Assembly: GCF_000381365.1 (NCBI RefSeq)
Contig: NZ_KB905466.1
Location: forward strand, 1,238,693 to 1,302,692
Origin: Bacteroides salyersiae WAL 10018 = DSM 18765 = JCM 12988
GTDB lineage: Bacteria > Bacteroidota > Bacteroidia > Bacteroidales > Bacteroidaceae
Length of the DNA: 64,000 bases
Reading direction: 5' to 3'
In this document: piece by piece, positions 54,348-63,695 of the stretch
Numbering within the stretch: the first letter of the stretch is position 1
Layout of the letters: each line of letters starts with the position of its first letter
Made by a program: the position numbers and the translations under genes
The notes under the pieces: generated by a model
What the model was told of the DNA's origin: nothing
The model's database searches: none
Seen by the model: the letters and a program-made list of their open reading frames with translations, nothing else

Positions 54348-56918
54348 CTAATCCTGATAATACACTCGCTTCACCCGCGTTGAAACGCTCGTAAGTACTT
54401 CATAAGGTATCGTATCAAGCACATCAGATAATACGGTAATCGGCAAGTCATCTCCGAAGATAATAGCAGGATCTCCCTCTTGACAGTCGATGCCGGTCAC
54501 ATCGATCATACAGACATCCATACAAATATTGCCTACATAAGGGGCTTTTTTTCCATTAACCAGACAGTAAGCATGTCCGCATCCCAAATGACGATTCAAC
54601 CCGTCGGCATAACCGATAGGAATGGCCGCAATACGTGACGGACGCTCCAAATGTCCTTTACGGCTATACCCCACCGTATCTTCGGCCGCGACATCACGTA
54701 TCTGCAAAATAGTAGTTTTCAATGTACTGACATTGTTTATGACCGAATTATCAATGGGGCTGACCCCATACAGTCCGATACCCAGACGAACCATATCAAA
54801 CTGCGCACCCGGAAAACGCTCAATTCCTGCCGTATTGCAGATATGACGCAGAATTTTATGCGGAAAAGCCCGTTGCAATTCAACCGAGGCGCGTTCGAAT
54901 ATCTCAATTTGCTGACGTGTAAAGGCATCAAACTGAGGAGAATCGCTCCCCACAAAATGTGAGAATACCGAGCGTGGAATCAATGCATTCTGGTTCTTCA
55001 GCCGCCGTATTAACAGAGGAACGTCCCCTTCGGCAAATCCAAGACGGTGCATTCCAGTATCCAACTTAATATGCACAGGAAAATTGGTAATACCTTCTTT
55101 CTCGGCAGCCTTCACCAATGCATCGAGCAAATGGAAGTTATATACTTCGGGTTCGAGTTTATAATCGAACATCGTTTTAAAAGAGGTTAGCTCCGGATCC
55201 ATGATGATAATGGAAGAGGTAATGCCTGCTTTGCGCAATTCCGCTCCTTCATCAGCCACAGCCACGGCCAAATAATCTACCCGATGTTCCTGCAAAGTCT
55301 TAGCTATTTCATAAGAGCCGGCTCCATAAGCAGAAGCTTTTACCATGCAGACCATTTTTGTTTCCGGCCGGAGCATGGCACGATAGTGATTCAAGTTGGC
55401 TACCATAGCACCCAGATTCACTTCCAGTATCGTCTCATGCACTTTCAGTTCCAAAGCATCCGAAACCAAATCAAAGTTGAATGCACGCGAACCCTTTATC
55501 AAAATCACTTCATTGTGCAAGCCGTTCAGAAGTTCTGATGCCATCAATTCGTCCGTAGTATGGAAAAAATACTTTTCCATATCGAAGCGTGCAGCAGAGG
55601 AACAAATTTCAGGTCCCACACCGATAATCTTTTCAATGCCCCTGCTTTGTACCAATTGGGCCACTTTACGGTAAAGTGTCGTCGTACTCTGTCCGGTTTC
55701 CAAAATATCCGAAAGGATAAGCGTACGTTTCATTCCTTTTGCTTCGGAACGACGTACCAGAAAGTCAAGAGCAATATCAAGTGAAGCCAAATCGGAATTA
55801 TAACTATCATTGATAAGTATACATCCCTGCTTTCCCTCCTTCACCTCCAGACGCATGGCCACGGGCTCGAGACGTACCATTCGTTCTGTTATCTGATCGG
55901 CAGGCATCATCAGATAAAGACAGGCTGCCAGGCAATTGAGTGAATTTTCGATAGATGCATCATCAATGAAAGGGATACAGAAGGTATTATCCATTTCCAG
56001 ATAACGATATGAAATAACCGTATGATCTTCTTTCTTCAATATCTTGCTTATATATAGAGGACGCTCGGCATCCTTGCAGCTCCAAGCTATCTCACGAGCC
56101 GTAAGCATCGATTTTGCCACGCAATTGCTTATCAGTTCATTATCGGCATTATAAATTACGACATCGCAATTTTTAAAAAGGCTGAGTTTCTCCATGCACT
56201 TTTCCTGCAAGGAGAAAAAGTTCTCCTGGTGTGCCCCACCAATATTAGTAAGAATACCGATAGATGGCTTGATCATGTTCGCCAAAGCACGCATCTCTCC
56301 CATCTCAGAAATACCAGCCTCGAAGATGGCCAGTTCCGCCTCCTCATTCATCTGCCATACGGAAAGAGGCACACCGATCTGTGAATTATAACTGCGCGGT
56401 GAACGCACAATAATACGGTCAGGACTGAGCAACTGATGCAGCCACTCCTTTACAATCGTTTTTCCATTGCTTCCCGTAATACCTATTACAGGTATCTGAA
56501 ACTGTTCACGATGCTGTTCGGCTAACTTCTGAAGAGCTTTCAACGGATTACTGACGATCAGAAAGTTAAAAGCAGAAAGCCCTTGTTTAGTTGAAAGTTG
56601 AAAGTTGAAAGTTGAAAGTTGAAAATCAGAAGTCAGTGTACTGTCAACATCTCCCGTCTCCATTCTCCCATCTCCCGTCTCTTTACTCCACTCATCGAAA
56701 TCCTCTTGTGATAAAACGAAATTCCGCACACCGCGTTCATAAAGATCGGGGATGTATCGTGCTCCTTTGTTTCGTTTCGTAGTCAGGGCAAAAAAGAGAG
56801 TTTCTTCGGGAAAACTGAGTGAACGGCTATCTGTAAGTAACCAGTCAACAGTGGCTTCCAAGGTACCGACCCTGCGGGCACCCATACGTTCGGCTATTGT
56901 TTCAATCGTATATGACAT
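54348..56918 (-). CDS. Bifunctional MurF ligase / alanine racemase
   Basis: The 856-residue cytoplasmic protein fuses two peptidoglycan enzymes, an arrangement known in Bacteroidetes. Residues 1-480 are MurF, which adds D-Ala-D-Ala to the UDP-MurNAc-tripeptide: ATP loop GITGSNGKTIVKEW (K153), the IFEAGISEMGEM and NIGGAHQENF segments, and VRLEPVAMRLEVKEG in the C-terminal part. Residues of about 485-856 are alanine racemase, with the PLP lysine K527 in MVCMVKASAYGAGS and the catalytic tyrosine region VGYSRKGHLERPSRIAAIPI and GYADGLNRHLG, then VGNICMDVCMIDVT. Residues of about 74-113 ([30 protein letters not shown]) do not belong to MurF; they are an in-frame repeat insertion between the N-terminal domain and the ATP-binding domain. 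The start ATG at 56918 opens the usual MSYTIETIAERMGARRVG. Confidence 0.95.
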   Translation of the reverse strand: MSYTIETIAERMGARRVGTLEATVDWLLTDSRSLSFPEETLFFALTTKRNKGARYIPDLYERGVRNFVLSQEDFDEWSKETGDGRMETGDVDSTLTSDFQLSTFNFQLSTKQGLSAFNFLIVSNPLKALQKLAEQHREQFQIPVIGITGSNGKTIVKEWLHQLLSPDRIIVRSPRSYNSQIGVPLSVWQMNEEAELAIFEAGISEMGEMRALANMIKPSIGILTNIGGAHQENFFSLQEKCMEKLSLFKNCDVVIYNADNELISNCVAKSMLTAREIAWSCKDAERPLYISKILKKEDHTVISYRYLEMDNTFCIPFIDDASIENSLNCLAACLYLMMPADQITERMVRLEPVAMRLEVKEGKQGCILINDSYNSDLASLDIALDFLVRRSEAKGMKRTLILSDILETGQSTTTLYRKVAQLVQSRGIEKIIGVGPEICSSAARFDMEKYFFHTTDELMASELLNGLHNEVILIKGSRAFNFDLVSDALELKVHETILEVNLGAMVANLNHYRAMLRPETKMVCMVKASAYGAGSYEIAKTLQEHRVDYLAVAVADEGAELRKAGITSSIIIMDPELTSFKTMFDYKLEPEVYNFHLLDALVKAAEKEGITNFPVHIKLDTGMHRLGFAEGDVPLLIRRLKNQNALIPRSVFSHFVGSDSPQFDAFTRQQIEIFERASVELQRAFPHKILRHICNTAGIERFPGAQFDMVRLGIGLYGVSPIDNSVINNVSTLKTTILQIRDVAAEDTVGYSRKGHLERPSRIAAIPIGYADGLNRHLGCGHAYCLVNGKKAPYVGNICMDVCMIDVTGIDCQEGDPAIIFGDDLPITVLSDVLDTIPYEVLTSVSTRVKRVYYQD
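56590..56681. repeat. Heptamer-plus-CATCTCC composite repeat inside murF-alr
   Basis: Five perfect GTTGAAA heptamers (56590-56624) are followed, after about 22 bases, by CATCTCCCGTCTCC units up to about 56681. The block is in frame and gives residues of about 79-110. The same composite, in the same orientation relative to the gene, lies in the GH2 gene at 23648-23721. Confidence 0.9.
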
Positions 56919-56929
56919 AAATAATTAAT

Positions 56930-57051
56930 TAATTTGCCCATGTGCCCATATGCCAATTAGCTGCGCTATAGCAATACACCGCATAACAATCGGCACATTA
57001 GCATATTGGTGCATTAGCACATTATTGAGACATTGGCACATTATCGAGGCA
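56930..57051. repeat. Degenerate CACATTAG-type repeats between murF-alr and the GSCFA gene
   Basis: The 133-bp gap consists of short degenerate copies of GCACATTAGCAT-like units (GCACATTAG, CATATTGG, TGCATTAG, CACATTAT, ATTGGCACATTAT). A further ATTGGCACATTT sits at the 5' end of the GSCFA gene (58007-58018). No coding frame is supported. Confidence 0.65.
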
Positions 57052-58008
57052 TTATTCAAACTCTAAGTACGGGTATTTTCGGTTAAGTCGTTCTATTTTT
57101 AACACAATTTGTCCTAAAAATCTTTTATGCTCCTCAGAGTCGGGATGAAAGGGGCGATGTGCCAGCGCTTTACGAATACTTTCACATTCATCCATAATCT
57201 TTTTTGTTTCATCAGAAAAGAAAACATCGGAAAAGCGTTCCCACAGATAATTTACTGCTAAAGGAGAAGGATGAAGCATATCATCGGCATAGAAGCGATA
57301 GTCACGCAATTCGTCAAGCATAATCTCGTAAGAAGGAAAATAAAAAATTGTGGTAGGAAAAATGCTCTGTAATTGTTCTATTGCTAAAAGCAACGTTGCC
57401 TTGCTGAGCTGGTTAGCATGCATACCGTCACGGATATGACGGATCGGGCTTACGGTAAAAAGCACTTTCAAAGTGGAATTCTGATTTCGAAGTTCTTTCA
57501 GGAATCGCGTATACTCATCGACGATCTCATCTACCGTCAACATTCTACGGGTGAACAGTTTCTCCGGCTGCTTATGACAATTCGATACGATACGCCCCGT
57601 CTCTCGTTGCTGATACACAAAAGTTGTCCCCCAAGTCAGCAGCAGCCAGTCCGTACGGCTCATCCGGTCGTGAGCTTGCCGTAAACGATCATTGATCTGC
57701 TGCAACGCCTCCTCAACCGAAACTGCTGAAAAAGCCCCGTGATGCATCGGACTATGCCAACAATCACGAAAGAAGAAAAGATCGGATGCTGTATATTGCT
57801 TTCCCGAAAGAATCTCTTGCAATGCTTCCAATACAGAAAAAGGATTATATAATATTCCGAAAGGGTTGACGTCACAGTGAAAAGAGTTCTCTTTCAACTG
57901 CCGGCCGATATTCTCGGCAAAACAAGAGCCCATCAGCAACAGTTGTTGCGCATGAGTGATAGGTGGCAAACCCTTTGGTAATTCAACAGGGGTAGAGAAG
58001 TTCATCAT
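57052..58008 (-). CDS. GSCFA domain protein
   Basis: The frame is open to a TTG at 58023, but an ATG pair at 58008/58005 (MMNFSTPVELPKGLPPITHA) is the better start, giving about 318 residues. The family signature LLMGSCFAENIG is present near residue 28, followed by CDVNPFGILYNPFSVLEALQ and the conserved WGTTFVYQQRETGRIVSNCH, LFTVSPIRHIRDG and YFPSYEIMLDELRDYRFYAD segments; ADDMLHPS near the end provides an Asp-x-x-His motif. The fold is SGNH-like, so a hydrolase or acyltransferase role is likely; the substrate is not known to me. It is cytoplasmic by sequence. It is divergent from dxs. Confidence 0.85.
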   Translation of the reverse strand: MMNFSTPVELPKGLPPITHAQQLLLMGSCFAENIGRQLKENSFHCDVNPFGILYNPFSVLEALQEILSGKQYTASDLFFFRDCWHSPMHHGAFSAVSVEEALQQINDRLRQAHDRMSRTDWLLLTWGTTFVYQQRETGRIVSNCHKQPEKLFTRRMLTVDEIVDEYTRFLKELRNQNSTLKVLFTVSPIRHIRDGMHANQLSKATLLLAIEQLQSIFPTTIFYFPSYEIMLDELRDYRFYADDMLHPSPLAVNYLWERFSDVFFSDETKKIMDECESIRKALAHRPFHPDSEEHKRFLGQIVLKIERLNRKYPYLEFE

Positions 58009-58121
58009 TGGCACATTTATCAAATCACGCGAAAATAGGGAAAAAATCGGAACGGAAAAAACAATCGGTTCATTTTTTATCAGGAAATGAAACCTCTCCC
58101 CAACCCCGCAATATTTTCGTA

Positions 58122-58129
58122 CAAAAATA
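58122..58129 (-). promoter_or_regulatory. Possible -7 element for the GSCFA gene
   Basis: The minus strand reads TATTTTTG, a full match. It gives a leader of about 108 bases, which contains CCTCTCCCCAACCCC, a 15-base fragment like the arms of the MITE-like element. Confidence 0.4.
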
Positions 58130-58181
58130 TAACATTACTGCTTTTTCACATCAAAAAAGAATGTCTTTCCTTTTCTTTTCG

Positions 58182-58189
58182 TATTTTTG
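58182..58189 (+). promoter_or_regulatory. -7 element of dxs
   Basis: TATTTTTG matches TAnnTTTG and lies 21 bases before the dxs ATG at 58211. The same frame is open upstream to 58187, inside this element, which excludes the longer start. Confidence 0.6.
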
Positions 58190-58210
58190 CATACTAAATT
58201 CTGTCGGAAC

Positions 58211-60190
58211 ATGAAGAACGAAACCACATATAGCTTGCTAAACGCATTGGATAACCCCGAAGACTTGCGGCGACTCACGCCTGAGCAACTACCCGAGGTG
58301 TGTCATGAATTACGGCAAGACATCATCAAAGAAGTCTCCTGCAATCCGGGACACTTTGCTGCCAGTCTGGGAGTGGTAGAACTCACCGTAGCCCTGCATT
58401 ACGTGTTCAATACTCCTTACGACCGCCTCGTCTGGGACGTAGGACATCAAGCTTACGGACATAAAATCCTTACCGGACGCCGCGACACCTTTTCCACCAA
58501 TCGTAAAATGGGAGGTATCCGGCCTTTCCCCTCACCCGAAGAAAGCGAATACGATACTTTTACTTGCGGACATGCTTCCAACTCCATCTCGGCAGCATTG
58601 GGCATGGCAGTGGCAGCCATGAAAAAAGGAGAACGCGACCGCCATGTGGTAGCCGTCATCGGCGACGGATCGATGAGTGGCGGACTGGCTTTCGAGGGGC
58701 TCAACAACGTTTCATCCACCCCTAACAATCTGCTTATCATACTGAATGATAACGATATGGCCATCGACCGAAGCGTGGGCGGAATGAAGCAATATCTCTT
58801 TAACCTTACCACCTCCAACCGCTACAATCAGTTAAGATTCAAGACTTCACAACTGCTCTTCAAAATGGGTATCCTAAATGAAGATCGCCGCAAGGCACTT
58901 ATCCGTTTGGGAAACAGTTTGAAATCGCTCGTCGCACAACAACAAAACATCTTCGAGGGAATGAACATTCGTTATTTCGGCCCGGTAGACGGACATGACG
59001 TACAAAATATCGCTCGTATCTTGCGGGATATCAAAGATATGGAAGGCCCTAAAGTACTGCATCTTCACACCATTAAAGGAAAAGGATTCGAACCGGCCGA
59101 AAAGCATCCGGGAATCTGGCATGCACCGGGCAAATTCGACCCGGAAACAGGGAAAAGACTGATTGCCGATACGAACGGAATGCCACCACTCTTTCAAGAT
59201 GTCTTCGGACATACGCTGGTGGAACTGGCCGAACAAAACCCGCGCATCGTGGGGGTAACGCCTGCCATGCCTACAGGATGCTCCATGAATTTCTTAATGG
59301 AACAAATGCCCGGACGCGCTTTCGACGTAGGCATCGCCGAAGGACATGCTGTGACTTTCTCCGGAGGAATGGCGAAAGACGGCCTTTTGCCTTTTTGTAA
59401 TATCTACTCCTCATTTATGCAACGTGCCTACGACAATGTGATTCATGACGTGGCCATCCAGCGATTGCCCGTCGTGCTATGTCTCGACCGTGCCGGATTG
59501 GTAGGTGAAGACGGTCCTACGCATCACGGAATGTTCGACCTGGCATACATGCGTCCGATCCCCAACTTGACCGTCTCTTCTCCGATGGACGAACACGAAC
59601 TACGCCGGCTAATGTATACGGCACAGTTACCGGACAAAGGGCCGTTCGTCATCCGTTATCCGCGTGGACGGGGAGTGTTGGTGGACTGGAAGTGCCCGCT
59701 CGAAGAAATTCCCGTAGGACGGGGACGAAAACTAAAAGAGGGCCGTGATTTGGCCGTTATCACTATCGGTCCGATAGGAAATACGGCCGCACATGCCATC
59801 GCACAAGTAGAGAAAGAGAACCCTAAACAAAGTATAGCCCATTATGACTTACGCTTTCTCAAACCATTAGACGAAGAGCTCCTACACGAAATAGGAACAC
59901 GATTCAACCACATTATCACCATAGAAGACGGCATCAAAGCCGGAGGCATGGGAAGTGCCGTACTTGAATTCATGGCTGATCATGGATACAGTCCGAAACT
60001 ACAGCGTATCGGTATCCCCGATCATTTCATTGAACACGGGACGGCAGCGCAGCTATATGCCCTCTGCGGCCTGGATGAAGAAGGCATCAAGAAAGTGCTA
60101 AAAGGTGAAAAGTGGGAAAAAAATGCCAGAATAAACGGTAATGGAATAAAAATACAAACTGTGGACGAAAAAGCACATCTCAGTAACTAA
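58211..60190 (+). CDS. dxs: 1-deoxy-D-xylulose-5-phosphate synthase
   Basis: The 659-residue cytoplasmic enzyme condenses pyruvate and glyceraldehyde 3-phosphate, the first step of the methylerythritol pathway for isoprenoids and of thiamine and pyridoxal supply. Signatures include the substrate-binding [19 protein letters not shown] and [18 protein letters not shown], the thiamine diphosphate motif [18 protein letters not shown], and the C-terminal transketolase region with [40 protein letters not shown] and IRYPRGRG. Length and order match the family. The ATG at 58211 was chosen over 58187 because of the promoter. It leads a unit with trkA (27 bp gap) and trkH (20 bp gap), an unrelated pair in function. 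Confidence 0.98.
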   Translation: MKNETTYSLLNALDNPEDLRRLTPEQLPEVCHELRQDIIKEVSCNPGHFAASLGVVELTVALHYVFNTPYDRLVWDVGHQAYGHKILTGRRDTFSTNRKMGGIRPFPSPEESEYDTFTCGHASNSISAALGMAVAAMKKGERDRHVVAVIGDGSMSGGLAFEGLNNVSSTPNNLLIILNDNDMAIDRSVGGMKQYLFNLTTSNRYNQLRFKTSQLLFKMGILNEDRRKALIRLGNSLKSLVAQQQNIFEGMNIRYFGPVDGHDVQNIARILRDIKDMEGPKVLHLHTIKGKGFEPAEKHPGIWHAPGKFDPETGKRLIADTNGMPPLFQDVFGHTLVELAEQNPRIVGVTPAMPTGCSMNFLMEQMPGRAFDVGIAEGHAVTFSGGMAKDGLLPFCNIYSSFMQRAYDNVIHDVAIQRLPVVLCLDRAGLVGEDGPTHHGMFDLAYMRPIPNLTVSSPMDEHELRRLMYTAQLPDKGPFVIRYPRGRGVLVDWKCPLEEIPVGRGRKLKEGRDLAVITIGPIGNTAAHAIAQVEKENPKQSIAHYDLRFLKPLDEELLHEIGTRFNHIITIEDGIKAGGMGSAVLEFMADHGYSPKLQRIGIPDHFIEHGTAAQLYALCGLDEEGIKKVLKGEKWEKNARINGNGIKIQTVDEKAHLSN

Positions 60191-60217
60191 ATAAACGAAG
60201 CATAACAGCAGACAAAA

Positions 60218-61558
60218 ATGAAGATTATCATTGCCGGTGCCGGCAACGTAGGCACCCATCTGGCCAAACTGCTCTCCCGTGAGCGGCAGGATATCATATT
60301 AATGGACGACGACGAAGAGAAGCTCAGTACTTTGAGCAATAATTTTGACTTGATGACCGTCACTGCATCCCCTTCTTCCATCTCCGGATTGAAAGAAGTA
60401 GGCGTAAAAGAAGCCGACTTGTTCATCGCCGTCACTCCGGACGAAAGCCGAAACATGACAGCCTGCATGCTGGCTCACAATCTGGGTGCACTGAAAACCG
60501 TAGCACGCATCGACAATTACGAATACCTGTTACCCAAAAACAAAGAGTTCTTCCAAAAGTTAGGAGTAGATTCGCTCATCTACCCCGAAATGCTGGCCGC
60601 CAAAGAGATCGTATCCTCCATGCGTATGAGCTGGGTACGTCAATGGTGGGAATTCTGCGGAGGAGCACTGATCCTGATAGGTGCCAAAATGCGTGAAAAG
60701 GCAGAAATTCTGGACATCCCCCTCCACCAACTCGGAAGCCCCAACATTCCTTATCATGTGGTAGCTATCAAACGTGGCACAGATACTATTATTCCCCGGG
60801 GTGACGACACCATCAAACTGAATGACATCGTTTATTTCACCACCACCCGAAAATACATTCCTTATATCCGGAAAATCGCCGGAAAAGAAGATTATGCCGA
60901 TGTACGCAATGTCATGATCATGGGAGGAAGCCGTATTGCTGTGCGAACGGCACAGTATGTACCCGACTACATGCAAGTGAAAATTGTAGACAACGACCTC
61001 AACCGTTGCAACCGCCTGACAGAATTACTGGACGATCGTACCATGATTATCAACGGAGACGGCCGCGATATGGACCTGCTCATCGAAGAAGGTCTCAAAA
61101 ACACAGAAGCTTTTGTGGCACTGACCGGAAACTCCGAAACGAACATCCTCGCCTGCCTTGCCGCCAAACGTATGGGTGTGAATAAAACAGTGGCAGAAGT
61201 AGAAAACATTGATTATATAGGCATGGCGGAGAGTCTTGACATCGGCACGGTAATCAACAAGAAGATGATTTCCGCCAGCCACATCTATCAAATGATGCTG
61301 GATGCGGACGTCAGTAATGTAAAATGCCTCACATTCGCCAATGCCGACGTGGCCGAATTTACCGTAAAGGCAGACTCTAAAATTACCAAACACCTCATCA
61401 AGGATCTGGGATTGCCTAAAGGAACTACCATCGGCGGTATGATCCGGAACGGTGAAGGTATCCTTGTCACCGGAGACACGCTGGTGCGTGCAGGTGACCA
61501 CGTGGTAGTGTTCTGCCTGAGTATGATGATCAAGAAAATAGAAAAATACTTTAATTAA
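60218..61558 (+). CDS. trkA: Potassium transport regulatory subunit TrkA
   Basis: The 446-residue cytoplasmic protein has two RCK halves in tandem. Each N-terminal part is a Rossmann NAD-binding domain (IIIAGAGNVGTHLAKLLS at residue 2, and VMIMGGSRIAVRTAQYVP near 233) followed by DLFIAVTPDESRNMTACMLA and AFVALTGNSETNILACLAAK, and each ends in an RCK_C segment. TrkA binds NAD(H) and nucleotides and controls the TrkH potassium channel. It sits between dxs and trkH, 20 bp before the latter, which is its partner in the membrane. Confidence 0.97.
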   Translation: MKIIIAGAGNVGTHLAKLLSRERQDIILMDDDEEKLSTLSNNFDLMTVTASPSSISGLKEVGVKEADLFIAVTPDESRNMTACMLAHNLGALKTVARIDNYEYLLPKNKEFFQKLGVDSLIYPEMLAAKEIVSSMRMSWVRQWWEFCGGALILIGAKMREKAEILDIPLHQLGSPNIPYHVVAIKRGTDTIIPRGDDTIKLNDIVYFTTTRKYIPYIRKIAGKEDYADVRNVMIMGGSRIAVRTAQYVPDYMQVKIVDNDLNRCNRLTELLDDRTMIINGDGRDMDLLIEEGLKNTEAFVALTGNSETNILACLAAKRMGVNKTVAEVENIDYIGMAESLDIGTVINKKMISASHIYQMMLDADVSNVKCLTFANADVAEFTVKADSKITKHLIKDLGLPKGTTIGGMIRNGEGILVTGDTLVRAGDHVVVFCLSMMIKKIEKYFN

Positions 61559-61578
61559 TTGTCAATTGTCAATTAAAT

Positions 61579-63030
61579 ATGATTAATTCTAAAATGATAT
61601 ACCGCATCACCGGATTTCTGCTATTGATAGAAACAGCCATGCTATTGTGTTGCGGAGGGGTATCGTTACTGTATCATGAAGATGATCTGATAAGTTTTCT
61701 GCAATCGGCAAGTCTCACTGCATTGATGGGAGTGGTATTACTTTTTATCGGACGCGGAGCCGAGAAACAATTGGGACGCCGCGACGGATATGTCATCGTT
61801 ACTGTTGCCTGGCTGGCTTTCTCTCTTTTCGGAATGCTCCCCTTCTATCTGAGCGGTTATATCCCTTCGATCACAAATGCTTTTTTCGAAACCATGTCCG
61901 GTTTCAGCAGTACAGGAGCCACTATATTAAACGATATAGAAAAACTCCCCCACGGTTTGCTCTTCTGGCGTAGCATGACGCAATGGATCGGCGGATTGGG
62001 AATCGTATTTTTCACTATAGCCGTACTCCCGATATTCGGTGTGGGAGGTATTCAGGTGTTTGCCGCCGAAGCCAGCGGACCGACACATGACAAGGTACAC
62101 CCGCGCATCGGTATCACTGCCAAATGGATATGGGGTATTTATGCCGGGCTAACAGGAACACTGATCATTCTATTAATGTTCGGCGGAATGAATATTTTCG
62201 ACAGCATATGCCATGCTTTCGCAACCACCAGTACCGGGGGGTTCTCTACCAAACAGGCCAGCATCGAATATTATCACTCTCCTTATATAGAATATGTGAT
62301 CTCTATCTTCATGTTTATATCAGGTATCAACTTCACCTTATTATTATTGTTCGTCAACGGAAAGCTCAAAAAATTTGTCCACGATGCCGAATTGAAATGG
62401 TATTTCTGGTCCGTGACAGGTTTTACGATAGTAATTGCCGCTATTCTCTATTATAACAGTTCGATGGGAGTAGAAGAGGCTTTCCGTAAATCACTCTTTC
62501 AGGTAGCTTCTCTCCACACATCTACGGGATTTGCAACAGCCGATTATATGACGTGGCCGGCGATAACATGGGGCATGCTAACCGTAATTATGATTATGGG
62601 TGCCTGTGCCGGTAGTACCACAGGAGGTATAAAAAGCATCCGTCTGGTTATACTGGCCAAAGTTTCAAGAAACGAATTCAAACACATCATACATCCCAAC
62701 GCCGTGCTTCCGGTACGGGTAAACAAACAGGTTATCTCTCCCTCCATACGTTCTACCGTGTTAGCATTCACTTTCTTGTATACCGTACTAATTATCGCCG
62801 GCACATTGGCAATGCTCGGGTTAGGAGTCGGCCTGACGGAATCATTGGGATGTACCATCTCCAGTCTGGGAAACATGGGACCAGGACTCGGCCTGTGTGG
62901 TCCTGCTTACTCATGGAACGAACTGCCCGATGCTGCTAAATGGCTGATGTCATTTTTTATGTTGCTCGGACGTCTCGAGTTATTTACGGTTTTATTATTA
63001 TTCAGCTCCGATTTCTGGAAAAAGAATTGA
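61579..63030 (+). CDS. trkH: Potassium uptake channel TrkH
   Basis: The 483-residue integral membrane protein has the four-fold pore-loop layout of Trk/Ktr potassium channels. Each of the four selectivity segments is visible: ETMSGFSSTGATIL, AFATTSTGGFSTKQAS, VASLHTSTGFATADY and TISSLGNMGPGLGLCG. WRSMTQWIGGLGIVFFTIAV and GACAGSTTGGIKSIRLVILA are also typical. It takes up potassium under the control of TrkA, encoded directly upstream. The gene closes the dxs-trkA-trkH unit; no strong terminator is visible after it. Confidence 0.97.
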   Translation: MINSKMIYRITGFLLLIETAMLLCCGGVSLLYHEDDLISFLQSASLTALMGVVLLFIGRGAEKQLGRRDGYVIVTVAWLAFSLFGMLPFYLSGYIPSITNAFFETMSGFSSTGATILNDIEKLPHGLLFWRSMTQWIGGLGIVFFTIAVLPIFGVGGIQVFAAEASGPTHDKVHPRIGITAKWIWGIYAGLTGTLIILLMFGGMNIFDSICHAFATTSTGGFSTKQASIEYYHSPYIEYVISIFMFISGINFTLLLLFVNGKLKKFVHDAELKWYFWSVTGFTIVIAAILYYNSSMGVEEAFRKSLFQVASLHTSTGFATADYMTWPAITWGMLTVIMIMGACAGSTTGGIKSIRLVILAKVSRNEFKHIIHPNAVLPVRVNKQVISPSIRSTVLAFTFLYTVLIIAGTLAMLGLGVGLTESLGCTISSLGNMGPGLGLCGPAYSWNELPDAAKWLMSFFMLLGRLELFTVLLLFSSDFWKKN

Positions 63031-63102
63031 TCCAAATCAATTCAGAGTGCTAAAAAACCTTTTTTGTCATGCAGAGATTGCAAAAAGAATGAATTTAAAT
63101 TC

Positions 63103-63110
63103 TATATTTG
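63103..63110 (+). promoter_or_regulatory. -7 element of the small secreted protein gene
   Basis: TATATTTG lies 20 bases before the ATG at 63131; ATTG at 63077-63080 may be the -33 element. Confidence 0.55.
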
Positions 63111-63130
63111 CAGCCGTTTAAAAGCGAAAT

Positions 63131-63505
63131 ATGAAACAAAGCTTAAAATATGGCATATTATTGATATTTGCCCTATTGCTTCACTCAATAGTGACGGAAG
63201 CGACGGGGGAGACTGTAATGCCCGATGTTTTAAGCCATAACAAATGTTTTGTATCACAGGCACGCCCCATGCGTAATGCCATCGAAAAGTTTTATCTTTT
63301 CTGTTCTCCGCTCTCCTGTGAAATGGGACACGCCGACCTCTCGCACGTACCTACCGACAAAAATTTCCTGCGTCTGGCCATTCGTCAGTACAGATATAGA
63401 GGAATACTTCCTTCACTTTACGAACATTCGTCACAGTTATACACCCACGACCCCGAAGACCCCATAATGCACTACATTTACGGGCAGAGGAAAATCGTAA
63501 TTTAA
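63131..63505 (+). CDS. Small secreted protein of unknown function (124 aa)
   Basis: The product has a signal peptide (MKQSLKYGILLIFALLLHSI) and about 100 mature residues of mixed charge with two cysteines in the phrase LFCSPLSCEMGHADLSHV, plus one at NKCFVS. No family is recognised. A promoter-like -7 element directly upstream, a clean signal peptide and its position between trkH and nuoA support a real gene. The cysteines could form disulphides in the periplasm. It is not part of the nuo operon by sequence. Confidence 0.7.
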   Translation: MKQSLKYGILLIFALLLHSIVTEATGETVMPDVLSHNKCFVSQARPMRNAIEKFYLFCSPLSCEMGHADLSHVPTDKNFLRLAIRQYRYRGILPSLYEHSSQLYTHDPEDPIMHYIYGQRKIVI

Positions 63506-63695
63506 CAGTAACGAACTTACTTCGGAAACCAAACGATTCGTGGTAAAGATGTATCCCCGTTGTTACATCTTTATAGTTGCGTACAGTACTTGTAAGGGAG
63601 AATCCTTTCTTATGTACGTAATATACATTTCTACCACAATCCTCCGCTTTTAGTTTAAGAAAAAATATTTCTCAATCTAAATATATACTTGGATT

